Shown here piece after piece: positions 7,883-16,725 of a DNA stretch of 64,000 bases (within the stretch, counting starts at the first letter, position 1; every line of letters begins with the position of its first letter). A program made the translations under genes and the position numbers. The notes below the pieces were generated by a model. It was not told where the DNA came from, ran no database searches, and worked only from the letters and a program-made list of their open reading frames with translations. The DNA lies in NCBI GenBank assembly GCA_963785735.1, contig CAWAWJ010000001.1, positions 124,001 to 188,000 on the forward strand, read 5' to 3'. The DNA comes from REEB95 sp963785735 (lineage in GTDB: Bacteria; Pseudomonadota; Alphaproteobacteria; ATCC43930; CGMCC-115725).

Positions 7883-7911
7883 GATATAGATAGCGCGGCA
7901 GGGCGCGTCAA
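7883..7911 (-). promoter_or_regulatory. promoter of tRNA-Met
   Basis: Leftward TTGACG (7906-7911), exactly 17 nt, then TATATC (7883-7888). A start about 7 nt downstream would lie 5 nt before the tRNA 5' end. It sits just past the rlmN stop codon. Confidence 0.65.
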
Positions 7912-7921
7912 GCGACCGGGT

Positions 7922-9025
7922 TCAGGCCGATCCCGCTTCCGCCCGCTGTTTCGCGCGCTCGCTCGCCTTCTGCTTGACCGAGGCCGATTTGAGCTGGCCG
8001 CAGGCGGCAAGAATGTCGCGCCCGCGCGGCGTCCGGACCGGCGAGGCGTAACCCGCCGCATTGACGATATCGCCGAAGGCGGTGATGGCTTCCTCGGCCG
8101 AGCATTCAAAAGGCGCGCCCGGCCAGGGGTTGAACGGGATGAGATTGACCTTGGCCGGAATGCCTTCGAGCAGCTTCACCAGCGCCCGCGCCTCGGCCGG
8201 GCTGTCGTTCACGCCCTTCAGCATCACATATTCGAAGGTGATGCGCCGGGCGTTGCTCAGGCTCGGATAATTGCGGCAGGCCTCGAGCAGTTCCTTGAGC
8301 GGGTATTTCTTGTTGAGCGGCACGAGCCGGTCGCGCAATTCGTCGGTCACGGCGTGGAGCGAGATCGCCAGATTGACGGCGAGCTCCGCCCCCACCCGCT
8401 CGATCATCGGCGCCACCCCGGCGGTCGACAGCGTGATCTTGCGCTTCGAGACCGACAGGCCTTCATGGTCCATGGCGATTTTGATCGCCTTCGCCACGTT
8501 GTCGTAATTGTAGAGCGGCTCGCCCATGCCCATGAGCACGATGTTGGTGAGCTGGCGGTCGTCCTGGGGCGAGGGCCATTCGCCCAGATCGTCGCGCGCC
8601 ACCATGATCTGGCCGACGATCTCGGCTGCGTCGAGATTGCGCACCAGGCGCTGCGTGCCGGTGTGGCAGAATTTGCAGGTGAGCGTGCAGCCCACTTGCG
8701 AGGAGACGCAGAGCGTGCCGCGATCCTCCTCGGGAATATGCACGCATTCGGCCTCCTGCCCGTCGGCGAAGGCCAGGAGCCATTTGCGCGTGCCGTCGGC
8801 CGAGGCCTGCGCCCGCGACGTGACCGGCCGCGCCACGGCGTAGCGTTCGGCGAGTTCCGCGCGGAATTTCTTCGAGAGCGTGGTCATGGTCGAAAAATCC
8901 CGCGATCCGCGGTGATAAATCCAGTGCCAGAGCTGGCCCGCGCGAAAGGGCTCGGCGCCCATCGCCTTCATCTCGGCCGCGAGTTCCTCGCGCGAGAGGC
9001 CCACCAGATTCTTGAGATCGCTCAT
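7922..9025 (-). CDS. rlmN: dual-specificity 23S rRNA/tRNA m2A methyltransferase RlmN
   Basis: About 367 residues. Radical-SAM enzyme that methylates C2 of A2503 in 23S rRNA and A37 of some tRNAs. The [4Fe-4S]/SAM cysteines are in CTLTCKFCHTGTQ (C-x3-C-x2-C), the SAM loop is VLMGMGEPLYNYDNV, and the resolving, transiently methylated cysteine is in RDILAACGQL near the C-terminus. The ATG at 9025 gives the usual start (MSDLKNLVGLSREEL); a longer frame to 9073 would overlap the IalB gene. It lies 19 nt downstream of the IalB gene, a pairing common in alphaproteobacteria. Confidence 0.95.
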   Translation of the reverse strand: MSDLKNLVGLSREELAAEMKAMGAEPFRAGQLWHWIYHRGSRDFSTMTTLSKKFRAELAERYAVARPVTSRAQASADGTRKWLLAFADGQEAECVHIPEEDRGTLCVSSQVGCTLTCKFCHTGTQRLVRNLDAAEIVGQIMVARDDLGEWPSPQDDRQLTNIVLMGMGEPLYNYDNVAKAIKIAMDHEGLSVSKRKITLSTAGVAPMIERVGAELAVNLAISLHAVTDELRDRLVPLNKKYPLKELLEACRNYPSLSNARRITFEYVMLKGVNDSPAEARALVKLLEGIPAKVNLIPFNPWPGAPFECSAEEAITAFGDIVNAAGYASPVRTPRGRDILAACGQLKSASVKQKASERAKQRAEAGSA

Positions 9026-9044
9026 GACAGGACGAATATAAGCG

Positions 9045-9590
9045 CTATCGCTTGTAGTTGCAGGCTTTGTCAATGGCGGCCAGCGCGGTCGAGAAGCCGT
9101 CGAGCAGATAGGTGTCGGTGGTGGCGACGCCGCGCGCCGAAACCGCTTTCAGGGTTGCGGCTTTCCCCCGGGCCAGCGCCTCGGTGATCGCCTTGTCGGT
9201 CGGCGAATCCGGCGCCCAGGCCGCGTCCTTCTCGATGAAGAGCTGGTATCTCTTGCCGTCGATTTTGAGCTCGGCCTTGGTGCCGTCCTTGGCGGCATAG
9301 CCCAGATTGAAGGTCACGACGTTATAGGCCTTGTCGCTGAGGCGATGGGCGATCAGCGCGTCGACGCGGCCGCGCGTGGCGCCCGAGGGCAGCGTCTTGG
9401 CGGGATGGCCCGCGAGGTAGCAGGTCTTGCCGCCCTTGTCGGGATTGCTATAGGCCATCCAGTCCTTGGCCCCGCCGATCGCGGTCGGGCCAGCGGCCGG
9501 CGGCGGCTGGTTGGGCGCGGTTTGCGCCCCGGCTGGATTGGTGGCGACAAGACAGGCCAGAACGGCGAGCCCGCAAAGGTGGCGTTGCAT
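9045..9590 (-). CDS. invasion-associated locus B (IalB) family secreted protein
   Basis: 181 residues with a cleavable signal peptide (cleavage near PAGAQTA), a Pro-rich linker, then the IalB domain, recognised from DWMAYSNPDKGGKTCYLAG and the closing TYLLDGFSTALAAIDKACNY. IalB was named for erythrocyte invasion by Bartonella, but homologues are widespread in free-living alphaproteobacteria, so a pathogenic role is not implied. Two cysteines, near the start of the domain and the C-terminus, could form a disulfide. Upstream lies 189 nt without a gene. Confidence 0.85.
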   Translation of the reverse strand: MQRHLCGLAVLACLVATNPAGAQTAPNQPPPAAGPTAIGGAKDWMAYSNPDKGGKTCYLAGHPAKTLPSGATRGRVDALIAHRLSDKAYNVVTFNLGYAAKDGTKAELKIDGKRYQLFIEKDAAWAPDSPTDKAITEALARGKAATLKAVSARGVATTDTYLLDGFSTALAAIDKACNYKR

Positions 9591-9779
9591 GGAAGCAACA
9601 TAGACAAGCCATGTCGCGCTGCCAATCTTGGCGAGCCGGTTTGTAAAGGATTGTTACGGCCCTGCCGCGCGATTTGACGGCGAATCCGCCCCCGGAACGC
9701 GCAAAATCGCTCGAAAGCCGCCGCGTTAACGGTTTAAGATGCTTCTCGGCCCTTGAGAGGGGTTAAGGGGAGAGGCGGC

Positions 9780-10346
9780 ATGAGCGTCGTCCGTCAGGCG
9801 CGGCTTGAAGACGCCCAGGCGATCGCGAAGATCGAGATCGAAACCTGGCGCGCGACCTATGCCGGCATGCTGCCGGACCGGGTGCTGCTCAACATGTCCG
9901 AGCGCCGCCAGATCCCGTCCTGGGCGAGCTTCCTGCGCCACCGGCCCGAGGATGTCTGGGTGGCGGAACATCCCGGATTGGGCGTGGTCGGCTTCGGCAA
10001 TTGCGGCACGCAGCGCGACGGCGCGGTCGATTACACCGGCGAGGTCTATACGCTCTACGTGCTGCCCGATCTGCAAAGCCGCGGCTTGGGGCGCGAATTG
10101 CTGCGCGCGCTGTTCGCCCGGCTCGAGGATGGCGGCCACCGCTCGGCCCTGGTCTGGGTGGTGCGCGGCAATCCGGCGCGGTATTTCTACGAGCGATTGG
10201 GCGGCAAGCAGGTGATGCACCGCCCGATCCCGGTCGCGGGCCAGCCGGTCGAGGCGATCGCCTATGGCTGGCGCAACCTCGCCACCGTGATGGGCCAGAC
10301 GGCGCAAAAAAGCCGCGGCATCGCCGGCGACAAGCCGGCCGACTGA
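9780..10346 (+). CDS. GNAT-family N-acetyltransferase
   Basis: 188 residues. The GNAT fold shows as the N-terminal DAQAIAKIEIETWRATYAGMLP, the strand VYTLYVLPDLQSRGLGRELL with the acetyl-CoA pyrophosphate loop (Q-S-R-G-L-G), and NPARYFYERLGGKQV. The acceptor cannot be predicted. I use ATG 9780, preceded by GGGGAGAGG, rather than the ATG nine codons upstream. It stands alone, converging with cobT. Confidence 0.88.
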   Translation: MSVVRQARLEDAQAIAKIEIETWRATYAGMLPDRVLLNMSERRQIPSWASFLRHRPEDVWVAEHPGLGVVGFGNCGTQRDGAVDYTGEVYTLYVLPDLQSRGLGRELLRALFARLEDGGHRSALVWVVRGNPARYFYERLGGKQVMHRPIPVAGQPVEAIAYGWRNLATVMGQTAQKSRGIAGDKPAD

Positions 10347-10375
10347 CCGGAAAAAAAGCCCGGGGCGTTTAAGGA

Positions 10376-12256
10376 TCAGCCGGCGGCGCGCGGTTTCGGC
10401 CCGCGGCGGCGCGGCGCCGGCTGGGCCGGCGCGTCCTCGTCGAAGAGTTCGGCCAGGCGCTCCAGCATGGTGCCACCCAGCTGTTCCGCGTCGACGATGG
10501 TGACGGCGCGGCGGTAATAGCGCGTCACGTCGTGGCCGATGCCGATCGCGGTCAATTCCACCGGCGAGGTCTTTTCGATGCGCGCGATCACCTCGCGCAG
10601 ATGGCGTTCGAGATAATTCCCGGGATTGACCGACAGCGTCGAATCGTCGACCGGCGCGCCGTCGGAAATCACCATCAGGATCTTGCGCTGCTCCGGCCGG
10701 CCGATGAGCCGCTCATGCGCCCATAAGAGCGCCTCGCCGTCGATGTTCTCCTTCAGGATTCCCTCGCGCAGCATCAGACCCAGGCTCTTGCGCGCGCGGC
10801 GCCAGGGCTCGTCCGCCGATTTGTAGATGATGTGGCGAAGATCGTTGAGGCGCCCCGGATTGGCCGGCTTGCCCGCGGCGATCCAGCGCTCGCGCGACTG
10901 GCCGCCCTTCCAGGCGCGGGTGGTGAAGCCCAGGATCTCGACCTTGACACCGCAACGCTCCAGCGTGCGCGCCAGGATGTCGGCGCTCATCGCCGCCACG
11001 GTGATCGGCCGGCCGCGCATCGAACCCGAATTGTCGATGAGCAGCGTCACCACCGTGTCGCGGAACGCGGTTTCCTTCTCGCGCTTGTAGGAAAGCGGAT
11101 AGACCGGGTTGGCGACGATGCGGGCGAGCCGGGCCGAATCCAGCATGCCCTCCTCGAGATCGAATTCCCACGACCGCGCCTGCTTGGCCAAGAGCCGGCG
11201 CTGCAGGCGGTTGGCGAGGCGCGCGATGATGCTTTGCAGATGGGCGAGCTGCTGGTCGAGCAGGCCCCTGAGCCGCGTCAGCTCGTCGGCGTCGCACAGC
11301 CCCGCCGCCTCGACCACCTCGTCGCATTCGGTGGTGAAGGCGCGATAGACCGCGGGATCGTCATTGGCGCCCCGGTTGCGCGGCAGCAGGCCCGGCCGCC
11401 CCGGCCGGCCGGGATCCTCGTCGCCCGATCCCGGCATGGCCTCGCCCTCGACCTCCTCGGCGCCTGAGGCGTCGCCGTCCTCTTTTTCCCGATCGGGCGA
11501 GCCGCCTTCGAGCGCGCCCTGCGCGCCCGAGCTCGCCCCCTCGCCGTCCTCGTTCTCGCTGTCGCCGTCCTCGATCTTGTCGCTGTCGCTCTCGGAATTC
11601 TCGTCGGTCTCATCTTCCTCGGCCTCGCCCAGATCGAGATCGAGATCGTGGATGAGCTGGCGCGCGGTCTTGGCATAGGCCGCCTGGTCGCCGACATGCT
11701 TCTGCAGTTCCAGGAGATCGCGCGCCACCTTGCCCTCGAGATAAGGCCGCCACAGCTCGGCCACCTGGCGGGCGGCGGGCGGCGGCGGCGATCCTGTCAG
11801 TGTCTCGCGCACCAGGAGACGGATCGCCTCGGCCAATGTCGCGTCGTTGCGCTCGGCCATGTGCTCATAGCCCTGGCGGCGGTAACGCTCGTCGAGCATG
11901 GCGGCGAGATTGAGGGATACGCCCGCCATGCGCCGCGATCCCAGCGCCTCGACCCTGGCCTGCTCGACGCCTTCGAAGATGCTGCGCGCGGTCTCGCCCT
12001 GGGGCGCGCGGCGGGAATGCACCGCGCTGTCGTGATAGCGCAGCTTCAAGGCGATGGCGTCGGCCGCGCCCCTAACCGGGGCGGCCTCTTTCTCGGAGAG
12101 ATCGCGCGCCGGCAGCGGCAGGCGCACCCGCGTGCCCGAGGCTCCGGGCGGCTCGGCCCCATACGTCACCTGGACGTCGGCGCGCTCGGATATGGCGCGC
12201 AAGGTCGCCGCGGTGGCGCGCTTGAAAATCTCGAAGGGTGATTCGTTCTCCGGCAT
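10376..12256 (-). CDS. cobT: aerobic cobaltochelatase subunit CobT
   Basis: 626 residues. CobT with CobS forms the chaperone-like ATPase half of the CobNST complex, which inserts Co2+ into hydrogenobyrinic acid a,c-diamide in aerobic B12 synthesis. An N-terminal helical region is followed by a very acidic linker (about 205-285, DLGEAEEDETDENSESDSD and more) and a C-terminal VWA domain with the MIDAS motif DNSGSMRG. It follows cobS by 18 nt. CobN is not in the window. The basic Pro-rich C-terminus (PAPRRRGPKPRAAG) is ordinary for the family. Confidence 0.95.
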   Translation of the reverse strand: MPENESPFEIFKRATAATLRAISERADVQVTYGAEPPGASGTRVRLPLPARDLSEKEAAPVRGAADAIALKLRYHDSAVHSRRAPQGETARSIFEGVEQARVEALGSRRMAGVSLNLAAMLDERYRRQGYEHMAERNDATLAEAIRLLVRETLTGSPPPPAARQVAELWRPYLEGKVARDLLELQKHVGDQAAYAKTARQLIHDLDLDLGEAEEDETDENSESDSDKIEDGDSENEDGEGASSGAQGALEGGSPDREKEDGDASGAEEVEGEAMPGSGDEDPGRPGRPGLLPRNRGANDDPAVYRAFTTECDEVVEAAGLCDADELTRLRGLLDQQLAHLQSIIARLANRLQRRLLAKQARSWEFDLEEGMLDSARLARIVANPVYPLSYKREKETAFRDTVVTLLIDNSGSMRGRPITVAAMSADILARTLERCGVKVEILGFTTRAWKGGQSRERWIAAGKPANPGRLNDLRHIIYKSADEPWRRARKSLGLMLREGILKENIDGEALLWAHERLIGRPEQRKILMVISDGAPVDDSTLSVNPGNYLERHLREVIARIEKTSPVELTAIGIGHDVTRYYRRAVTIVDAEQLGGTMLERLAELFDEDAPAQPAPRRRGPKPRAAG

Positions 12257-12274
12257 GTCTCGGGCCCAACCGCC

Positions 12275-13276
12275 TCAGGCGGTATTGGCGCGGATTCCGG
12301 TTTCCTTGAGCTCGCTTCCCATGCAGCGCTGGTAGTATTCGGCCACCGTGGCGCGTTCCACCTCGTCGCATTTGTTGAGGAAGGTGATGCGGAAGGCGAA
12401 AGCGAGATCGTTGAAGATGCGGTTGTTCTCGGCCCAGGTGATGACCGTGCGCGGCGACATCACGGTCGAGATGTCGCCGGCGATGAAGCCGGCGCGGGTC
12501 AATTCCGCGAGCGCCACCATGGCGTGAACCTGGCGGCGGCCTTCCTCGTTGTCGTAGGTCGGCGCCTTGGCCAGCACGATCTCGACCTCGGCGTCATGCG
12601 GCAGGTAGTTGAGCGTGGCGACGATGTTCCAGCGGTCCATCTGGCCCTGGTTGATCTGCTGCGTGCCGTGATAGAGGCCGGTGGTGTCGCCCAGCCCCAC
12701 GGTATTGGTGGTGGCGAAAAGGCGGAAGGCGGGATGCGGGCGGATGACGCGGTTCTGGTCGAGCAGCGTCAATTTGCCGTCGACTTCGAGCACGCGCTGG
12801 ATGACGAACATCACGTCGGGGCGGCCGGCGTCGTATTCGTCGAACACCAGCGCGGTCGGATGCTGCAACGCCCAGGGCAACAGGCCCTCGCGGAACTCGG
12901 TCACCTGCATGCCGTCGCGCAGCACGATCGCGTCCTTGCCGACAAGATCGATGCGGCTGATATGGCTGTCGAGATTGACGCGGATGCAGGGCCAGTTGAG
13001 CCGGGCGGCGACCTGTTCGATATGCGTCGACTTGCCGGTGCCGTGATAGCCCTGGATCAAAACCCGCCGGTTGAAGGCGAAGCCCGCCAGGATCGCCAGC
13101 GTGGTGTCGCGGTCGAAGCGATAGGCCTCGTCGATATCGGGCACGTGGTCGGTCGGCCGCGAGAAGGCCGGGACCTGCATGTCGGAGTCGACGCCGAAAG
13201 TCTGCCGGACCGAGACGGTGATGTCGGGCTGGTCGAGCTTGTCGGCGGGAGAAGCGGTGTTTTTCGTCGGTGTCAT
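12275..13276 (-). CDS. cobS: aerobic cobaltochelatase subunit CobS
   Basis: 333 residues, MoxR-type AAA+ ATPase partner of CobT. Walker A is GYHGTGKST, Walker B ALVFDEYDAG, and sensor 1 lies in LFATTNTVGLGD. The N-terminal VRQTFGVDSDMQVPAFSRP is characteristic of CobS. Located between the J-domain gene and cobT on the same strand; the J-domain/cobS/cobT order is common in alphaproteobacteria. Confidence 0.96.
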   Translation of the reverse strand: MTPTKNTASPADKLDQPDITVSVRQTFGVDSDMQVPAFSRPTDHVPDIDEAYRFDRDTTLAILAGFAFNRRVLIQGYHGTGKSTHIEQVAARLNWPCIRVNLDSHISRIDLVGKDAIVLRDGMQVTEFREGLLPWALQHPTALVFDEYDAGRPDVMFVIQRVLEVDGKLTLLDQNRVIRPHPAFRLFATTNTVGLGDTTGLYHGTQQINQGQMDRWNIVATLNYLPHDAEVEIVLAKAPTYDNEEGRRQVHAMVALAELTRAGFIAGDISTVMSPRTVITWAENNRIFNDLAFAFRITFLNKCDEVERATVAEYYQRCMGSELKETGIRANTA

Positions 13277-13315
13277 GAGCGTGCTGCTTTTCGGACCTTG
13301 TGAACCGGGGAAATA

Positions 13316-13888
13316 TCAGGTGGCGGCGTAGCAGGCCTTGAGCGTGGCATAGGCCTGGTTGATGACCTTGAGGCGTTCTTCGGCGTCCTTGTCTCCGCCA
13401 TGGGAGTCGGGATGGTTGAGCTTGACCAGTTCCTTGTAGCGGGTTTTCAGGCCGGGCAGGCTCACCGGCGGCTCGAGATTGAACACCGCCAGCGCCTGGG
13501 CCTCGGGCGAGGCCGGATGATGGTGGTGCTTGGCGCCGTTCCCGTTCCGGCCCGGCTCGGCCTCGTCCTCGAAGCCGAACATGCCGCTGTCCCGGAAGCG
13601 GGCGGCGTAGCGATAAAGCCGCGTGCCGAAGGGCCAGGTGGGGCGCTGCCACACCGTATCGTGGCGGATCTCCTGCTCGATCTCGTTCATGCTCATGCCG
13701 GCGTAGTAATTCCAGGCGGCGTTGTAGGCGCGCACATGGTCGAGGCAAAACCAGTAGAACTGGCTGAGCGCGGCGCGCGAACGCGGCGCGCGGAACTCGC
13801 CGGTCGCGGCGCAACCGGGATGATCGCAGGCGCGCAGACCCGCATCCCGGGCCGGACCGGCATGACTCGCAAGGAAGGAACGTGACAT
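13316..13888 (-). CDS. J-domain (DnaJ-like) protein
   Basis: About 190 residues with a C-terminal J-domain: LKTRYKELVKLNHPDSHGGDKDAEERLKVINQAY contains the HPD tripeptide that stimulates DnaK. The N-terminal half is rich in Cys and His (ACDHPGCAATGEFRAP ... FYWFCLDHVRAYN), which may form a small zinc-binding module. I start at ATG 13888; the frame to 14293 is antisense to bolA. It diverges from bolA and precedes cobS by 39 nt. It may chaperone CobS/CobT assembly, but that is inference from neighbourhood. Confidence 0.88.
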   Translation of the reverse strand: MSRSFLASHAGPARDAGLRACDHPGCAATGEFRAPRSRAALSQFYWFCLDHVRAYNAAWNYYAGMSMNEIEQEIRHDTVWQRPTWPFGTRLYRYAARFRDSGMFGFEDEAEPGRNGNGAKHHHHPASPEAQALAVFNLEPPVSLPGLKTRYKELVKLNHPDSHGGDKDAEERLKVINQAYATLKACYAAT

Positions 13889-13996
13889 GATGCGATCAGT
13901 ATGGAGAGGGCACCGGGCCCTGACAAGCCCTGGCCCTGAATAGATGGGCCTTCGCGCCCCGATTGACAAGCCCTTGAGAAACCGGCCCTTTTTGCC

Positions 13997-14281
13997 ATGA
14001 CCATCGCCGACCGCATGCGCGACAAGCTGACCCGGGCGTTGCAACCCACCCGCCTCGAAATCCACGACGATTCGCAAGCCCATCAAGGCCATGCCGGGGC
14101 CAGGCCCGGCGGGGAAAGCCATTTCCGCCTGGAAATCGTCTCTCCGGCCTTCGCCGGGGAAACCCGGCTCGCCCGCCAGCGCCGCGTCCATGCCGTGCTG
14201 GCCGAAGAGCTGCGCGAAACCGTCCATGCCTTGCAGCTTTCCACCCTGACGCCGGAAGAAGACCGGTCGCGGCAACGCTGA
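13997..14281 (+). CDS. bolA: BolA-family protein
   Basis: 94 residues. The BolA fold is seen in LTRALQPTRLEIHDDSQAH, then GGESHFRLEIVSPAFAG and RQRRVHAVLAEEL. The invariant histidine of RVHAVL and the H-x(n)-SHF pair can ligate an Fe-S cluster with a monothiol glutaredoxin. BolA proteins act in iron-sulfur trafficking and as regulators. Divergent from the J-domain gene; no operon partner downstream. Confidence 0.93.
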   Translation: MTIADRMRDKLTRALQPTRLEIHDDSQAHQGHAGARPGGESHFRLEIVSPAFAGETRLARQRRVHAVLAEELRETVHALQLSTLTPEEDRSRQR

Positions 14282-14310
14282 ATTTATAATCACCCGGCCT
14301 TGCAGGGGCC

Positions 14311-14346
14311 TTGACCGGCTACAACTTTAGGTTGTTATATAATAAC
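14311..14346 (+). promoter_or_regulatory. AT-rich promoter region with short palindrome upstream of the RHH gene
   Basis: TTGACC (14311-14316), then 18 nt to TTATAT (14335-14340), or 21 nt to a perfect TATAAT (14338-14343). The inverted repeat GTTAT-ATA-ATAAC (14334-14346) overlaps the -10. This AT-rich patch stands out in GC-rich DNA. It would suit autorepression by the ribbon-helix-helix protein encoded just downstream, but that is untested. Confidence 0.4.
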
Positions 14347-14396
14347 ATTATCTCTTAATAGTTGCATCGCGAATAAAATGCTTTAAATTAAAAATC

Positions 14397-14735
14397 ATGC
14401 CTGAACCCGACCAATACACGGGAGTGACGGCGGCCGAGGGGCGCCAGCAAGGCGACATCGAGCCGCGCTCGACGCTGGTCAACCGCAACGTGACCGTCGC
14501 CGGACACCGCACCAGCATCCGCCTGGAGCCGGCGATGTGGGAGGCGCTGACCCGGATTTGCGAACGCGAGCGCAAGAGCATGAACGAGATCGTCACCTCG
14601 ATCGCCCGCAGCCGCGATCAATCGACCTTGACGGCGGCGCTCCGCGTCTTCCTGCTGAGCTACTACCAGGCCGCCGCGACCGATGAAGGCCACCGCCGCG
14701 CCGGGCACGGCCTCACCAGCCAGATCTCGCTCTAG
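14397..14735 (+). CDS. ribbon-helix-helix domain protein
   Basis: 112 residues. The centre, RNVTVAGHRTSIRLEPAMW followed by EALTRICERERKSMNEIVTS, is a ribbon-helix-helix fold of the aryl-sulfate-sulfotransferase-associated or RHH_4 type: a beta strand that would read DNA and two helices. The flanking ends look disordered. No Shine-Dalgarno precedes the ATG; the leader is AT-rich. Likely a DNA-binding regulator, perhaps of itself or of the convergent porin gene. Targets unknown. Confidence 0.75.
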   Translation: MPEPDQYTGVTAAEGRQQGDIEPRSTLVNRNVTVAGHRTSIRLEPAMWEALTRICERERKSMNEIVTSIARSRDQSTLTAALRVFLLSYYQAAATDEGHRRAGHGLTSQISL

Positions 14736-14760
14736 CGTCTTCGGGCGCGCGCCGCCCTGT

Positions 14761-16092
14761 TCAATATTCGACGTGCAGCCGCGCGGCGAAGAGCGACACC
14801 GGCCCGCGATCCTGGTTGAACGCGGGATTGGCTATGAACTGGTAATCGAGCGTGAAACTCGCGGGCTCGGCCAGAAACACCGCGTAATAGGTTTCGATCA
14901 CGCCTTCGGGCGCGTAATCGAGCCTTCCGTCGCCGACGAAAATTCCGGCGCCGCCGGCGGCCAGATAATTGGCATGCGCCTTGGACACGCCGTTCACCGC
15001 GCCGGCGAGCCCGACCGTATCCCGGGCGCGGCCCCAGGACGTTCCCTGGAGGCTCAATCCCGCCGAGACGCCGCGGTCGATATCGGTGAAGACCCAGGGC
15101 TCGCTATGGCCGTCATTCCAGCTCAAGCGCGAGAACAGGCCCAAATCGCCGGTGATCGCCTGTTCGAGATCGAGCGCGAAGCCCGCCTTGTAGCGGTCGC
15201 GCCTTGTGGCAACGATATTGCCGCCATTGGCCGCCGCCTGTTCGAGATTGCCCATATCGGCGCGGCTGAGGAAAACCAGCTCGCGCACCACGCCATCCTG
15301 CCCGCCAAGCGTATAGCGCTCGTCGAGCTGGGCCATCGTGCCCGCATGGATCCAGAAGCGCGGATCGAGATCGCGCTGATTGGCGATCTTGGGCTCGAGG
15401 AACAGGCCCCAATGGAACGCCCAATCCGCGCGATTGAGTTCGGCCGCCAGCCCGTCGGTATAGCCCTTGGAATCGGCGGGATAATCCCAGGCGGGCGCAT
15501 CGATGAAGCTCAGATTGAGGAATTGGGTGCGCGGATCGTGCGCATAGGCGTTGCCGTCGAAAATATCCGACGCCGAGAATTTTCCCCCGGTCACGGTGAG
15601 GCGGTCTATATCGGCGTTTTCGCCGAGCTGGTTCTGGCCGGGCTGGAGGTATTCCTCGCCGCCGCCCTGGCCGAAGGTCTGGCGCAAAAAGAGCCGCGCC
15701 ACATTGGGCTTGGGCGTGTCGTAACCGGCCTTCACCGCCTCGCCATTCGGGAAACTGGCGATGCCGAGGGAACGGCTCACGCCATAGCCCTGGTTGAACT
15801 CGGGATCGAAATAAAGCGCGCCCCCTTCCCACGGGAGACGCCGCCCGAGAAAACCGGTGGCGCTGATGGTCTCGCGCCATTGCTGGTTGCCGGAAAGGCT
15901 GTTCGGCCCCTGATAGGGCGAATGAAAACCGAAATCGCCCTGATAGATCGCCGTGGTTTGGGCGTGCAGGCTCCAATCCTCGAGCAGGGGCGGCGACGCC
16001 GGTTCAGGCGGCGCGTCTTGCGCGCGCGCCGCCGGAACAAAGGCGAGCGCCGCGCAGAATGCGGCCGCCGCGATGTCCCCATGCCGGCGCAT
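14761..16092 (-). CDS. OprB-family carbohydrate-selective porin
   Basis: 443 residues with a signal peptide (cleavage near PAARAQDA). The mature protein begins with LEDWSLHAQTTAIYQGDFGF and contains alternating beta-strand patterns ending in FAARLHVEY; a terminal aromatic residue is expected for BAM-inserted barrels. Blocks such as FNQGYGVSRSLGIASFPNGE and RLFLRQTFGQGGGEE match OprB, a 16-stranded sugar porin. Neighbours do not reveal the sugar. It precedes the DUF2889 stop region by 21 nt on the same strand. Confidence 0.88.
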   Translation of the reverse strand: MRRHGDIAAAAFCAALAFVPAARAQDAPPEPASPPLLEDWSLHAQTTAIYQGDFGFHSPYQGPNSLSGNQQWRETISATGFLGRRLPWEGGALYFDPEFNQGYGVSRSLGIASFPNGEAVKAGYDTPKPNVARLFLRQTFGQGGGEEYLQPGQNQLGENADIDRLTVTGGKFSASDIFDGNAYAHDPRTQFLNLSFIDAPAWDYPADSKGYTDGLAAELNRADWAFHWGLFLEPKIANQRDLDPRFWIHAGTMAQLDERYTLGGQDGVVRELVFLSRADMGNLEQAAANGGNIVATRRDRYKAGFALDLEQAITGDLGLFSRLSWNDGHSEPWVFTDIDRGVSAGLSLQGTSWGRARDTVGLAGAVNGVSKAHANYLAAGGAGIFVGDGRLDYAPEGVIETYYAVFLAEPASFTLDYQFIANPAFNQDRGPVSLFAARLHVEY

Positions 16093-16113
16093 CGATCCCC
16101 TCCCGGCGCGAAA

Positions 16114-16698
16114 TCAATCCTGGGCCGCGCCGGTATGGAATTCCGGCCATAGCCGCTTCACCACGTCGCCGTCGCTCTTGAAGGCGTGGCAGGTGCCGAT
16201 GAGGCGCGGCTTCTCGCCCGGCTTCGACGATTTCTGCGGCGGCTGCGAGCCGGCGTCGCGCGTCAGGCGGTGGCGGTAGGGATATATCGTCTGGTAGGCG
16301 GTGGTGGCGATCGGCCCCATCAATTCGACCAGATGGGTGCAGCCCTCGACGCCGCCGAGATATTCCCGCACCTTGGACAAAAATCCGGGGCGGATGCTCA
16401 GGCCCTTGAGGCGCTGGAAATTGGGCGTGATCGCCGGGCAGACCGGAAACGGGCTTTTGTCGGTCAAGGCTTCGATATCGCGGATAATGAGCGAATCATC
16501 GACCGTGATGCGGATCCACATGTCGTGCACCGGATCGCCCGGCTCGACCGTGCCGCGAAATTCGCTCGCGAAGCCGTAGGTCTTGACGTCGGTGAGATGG
16601 CCTTCGATGTCCCACAGCCCGTCCTGGCGCAGGAAACCGCGGCATTCGATCTGGCGCGTATGGATATGCTGGCGCGGCTTGGATTGTGACAGCGGCAT
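16114..16698 (-). CDS. DUF2889 family protein
   Basis: 194 residues without a signal peptide or membrane segment. It matches DUF2889 through HTRQIECRGFLRQDGLWDIEGHLTD, the ITVDDSLIIRDIEA strand and GCTHLVELMGPIATTAYQTI. The GCTHL cysteine-histidine and ExxGPIATTA stretch are conserved, but no activity is known. Homologues often lie near aromatic degradation or unknown genes. Located between aroB and the porin, same strand. Confidence 0.8.
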   Translation of the reverse strand: MPLSQSKPRQHIHTRQIECRGFLRQDGLWDIEGHLTDVKTYGFASEFRGTVEPGDPVHDMWIRITVDDSLIIRDIEALTDKSPFPVCPAITPNFQRLKGLSIRPGFLSKVREYLGGVEGCTHLVELMGPIATTAYQTIYPYRHRLTRDAGSQPPQKSSKPGEKPRLIGTCHAFKSDGDVVKRLWPEFHTGAAQD

Positions 16699-16725
16699 GG
16701 GGGTCCTCTCGAGAGCCGCGTCTTT

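Noticed and set aside
10347..10375. Possible terminator with T-run after cobT
   Set aside because: The CCCGGG self-complement has no loop and no stem beyond it; a seven-base T-run alone is not enough to call it.
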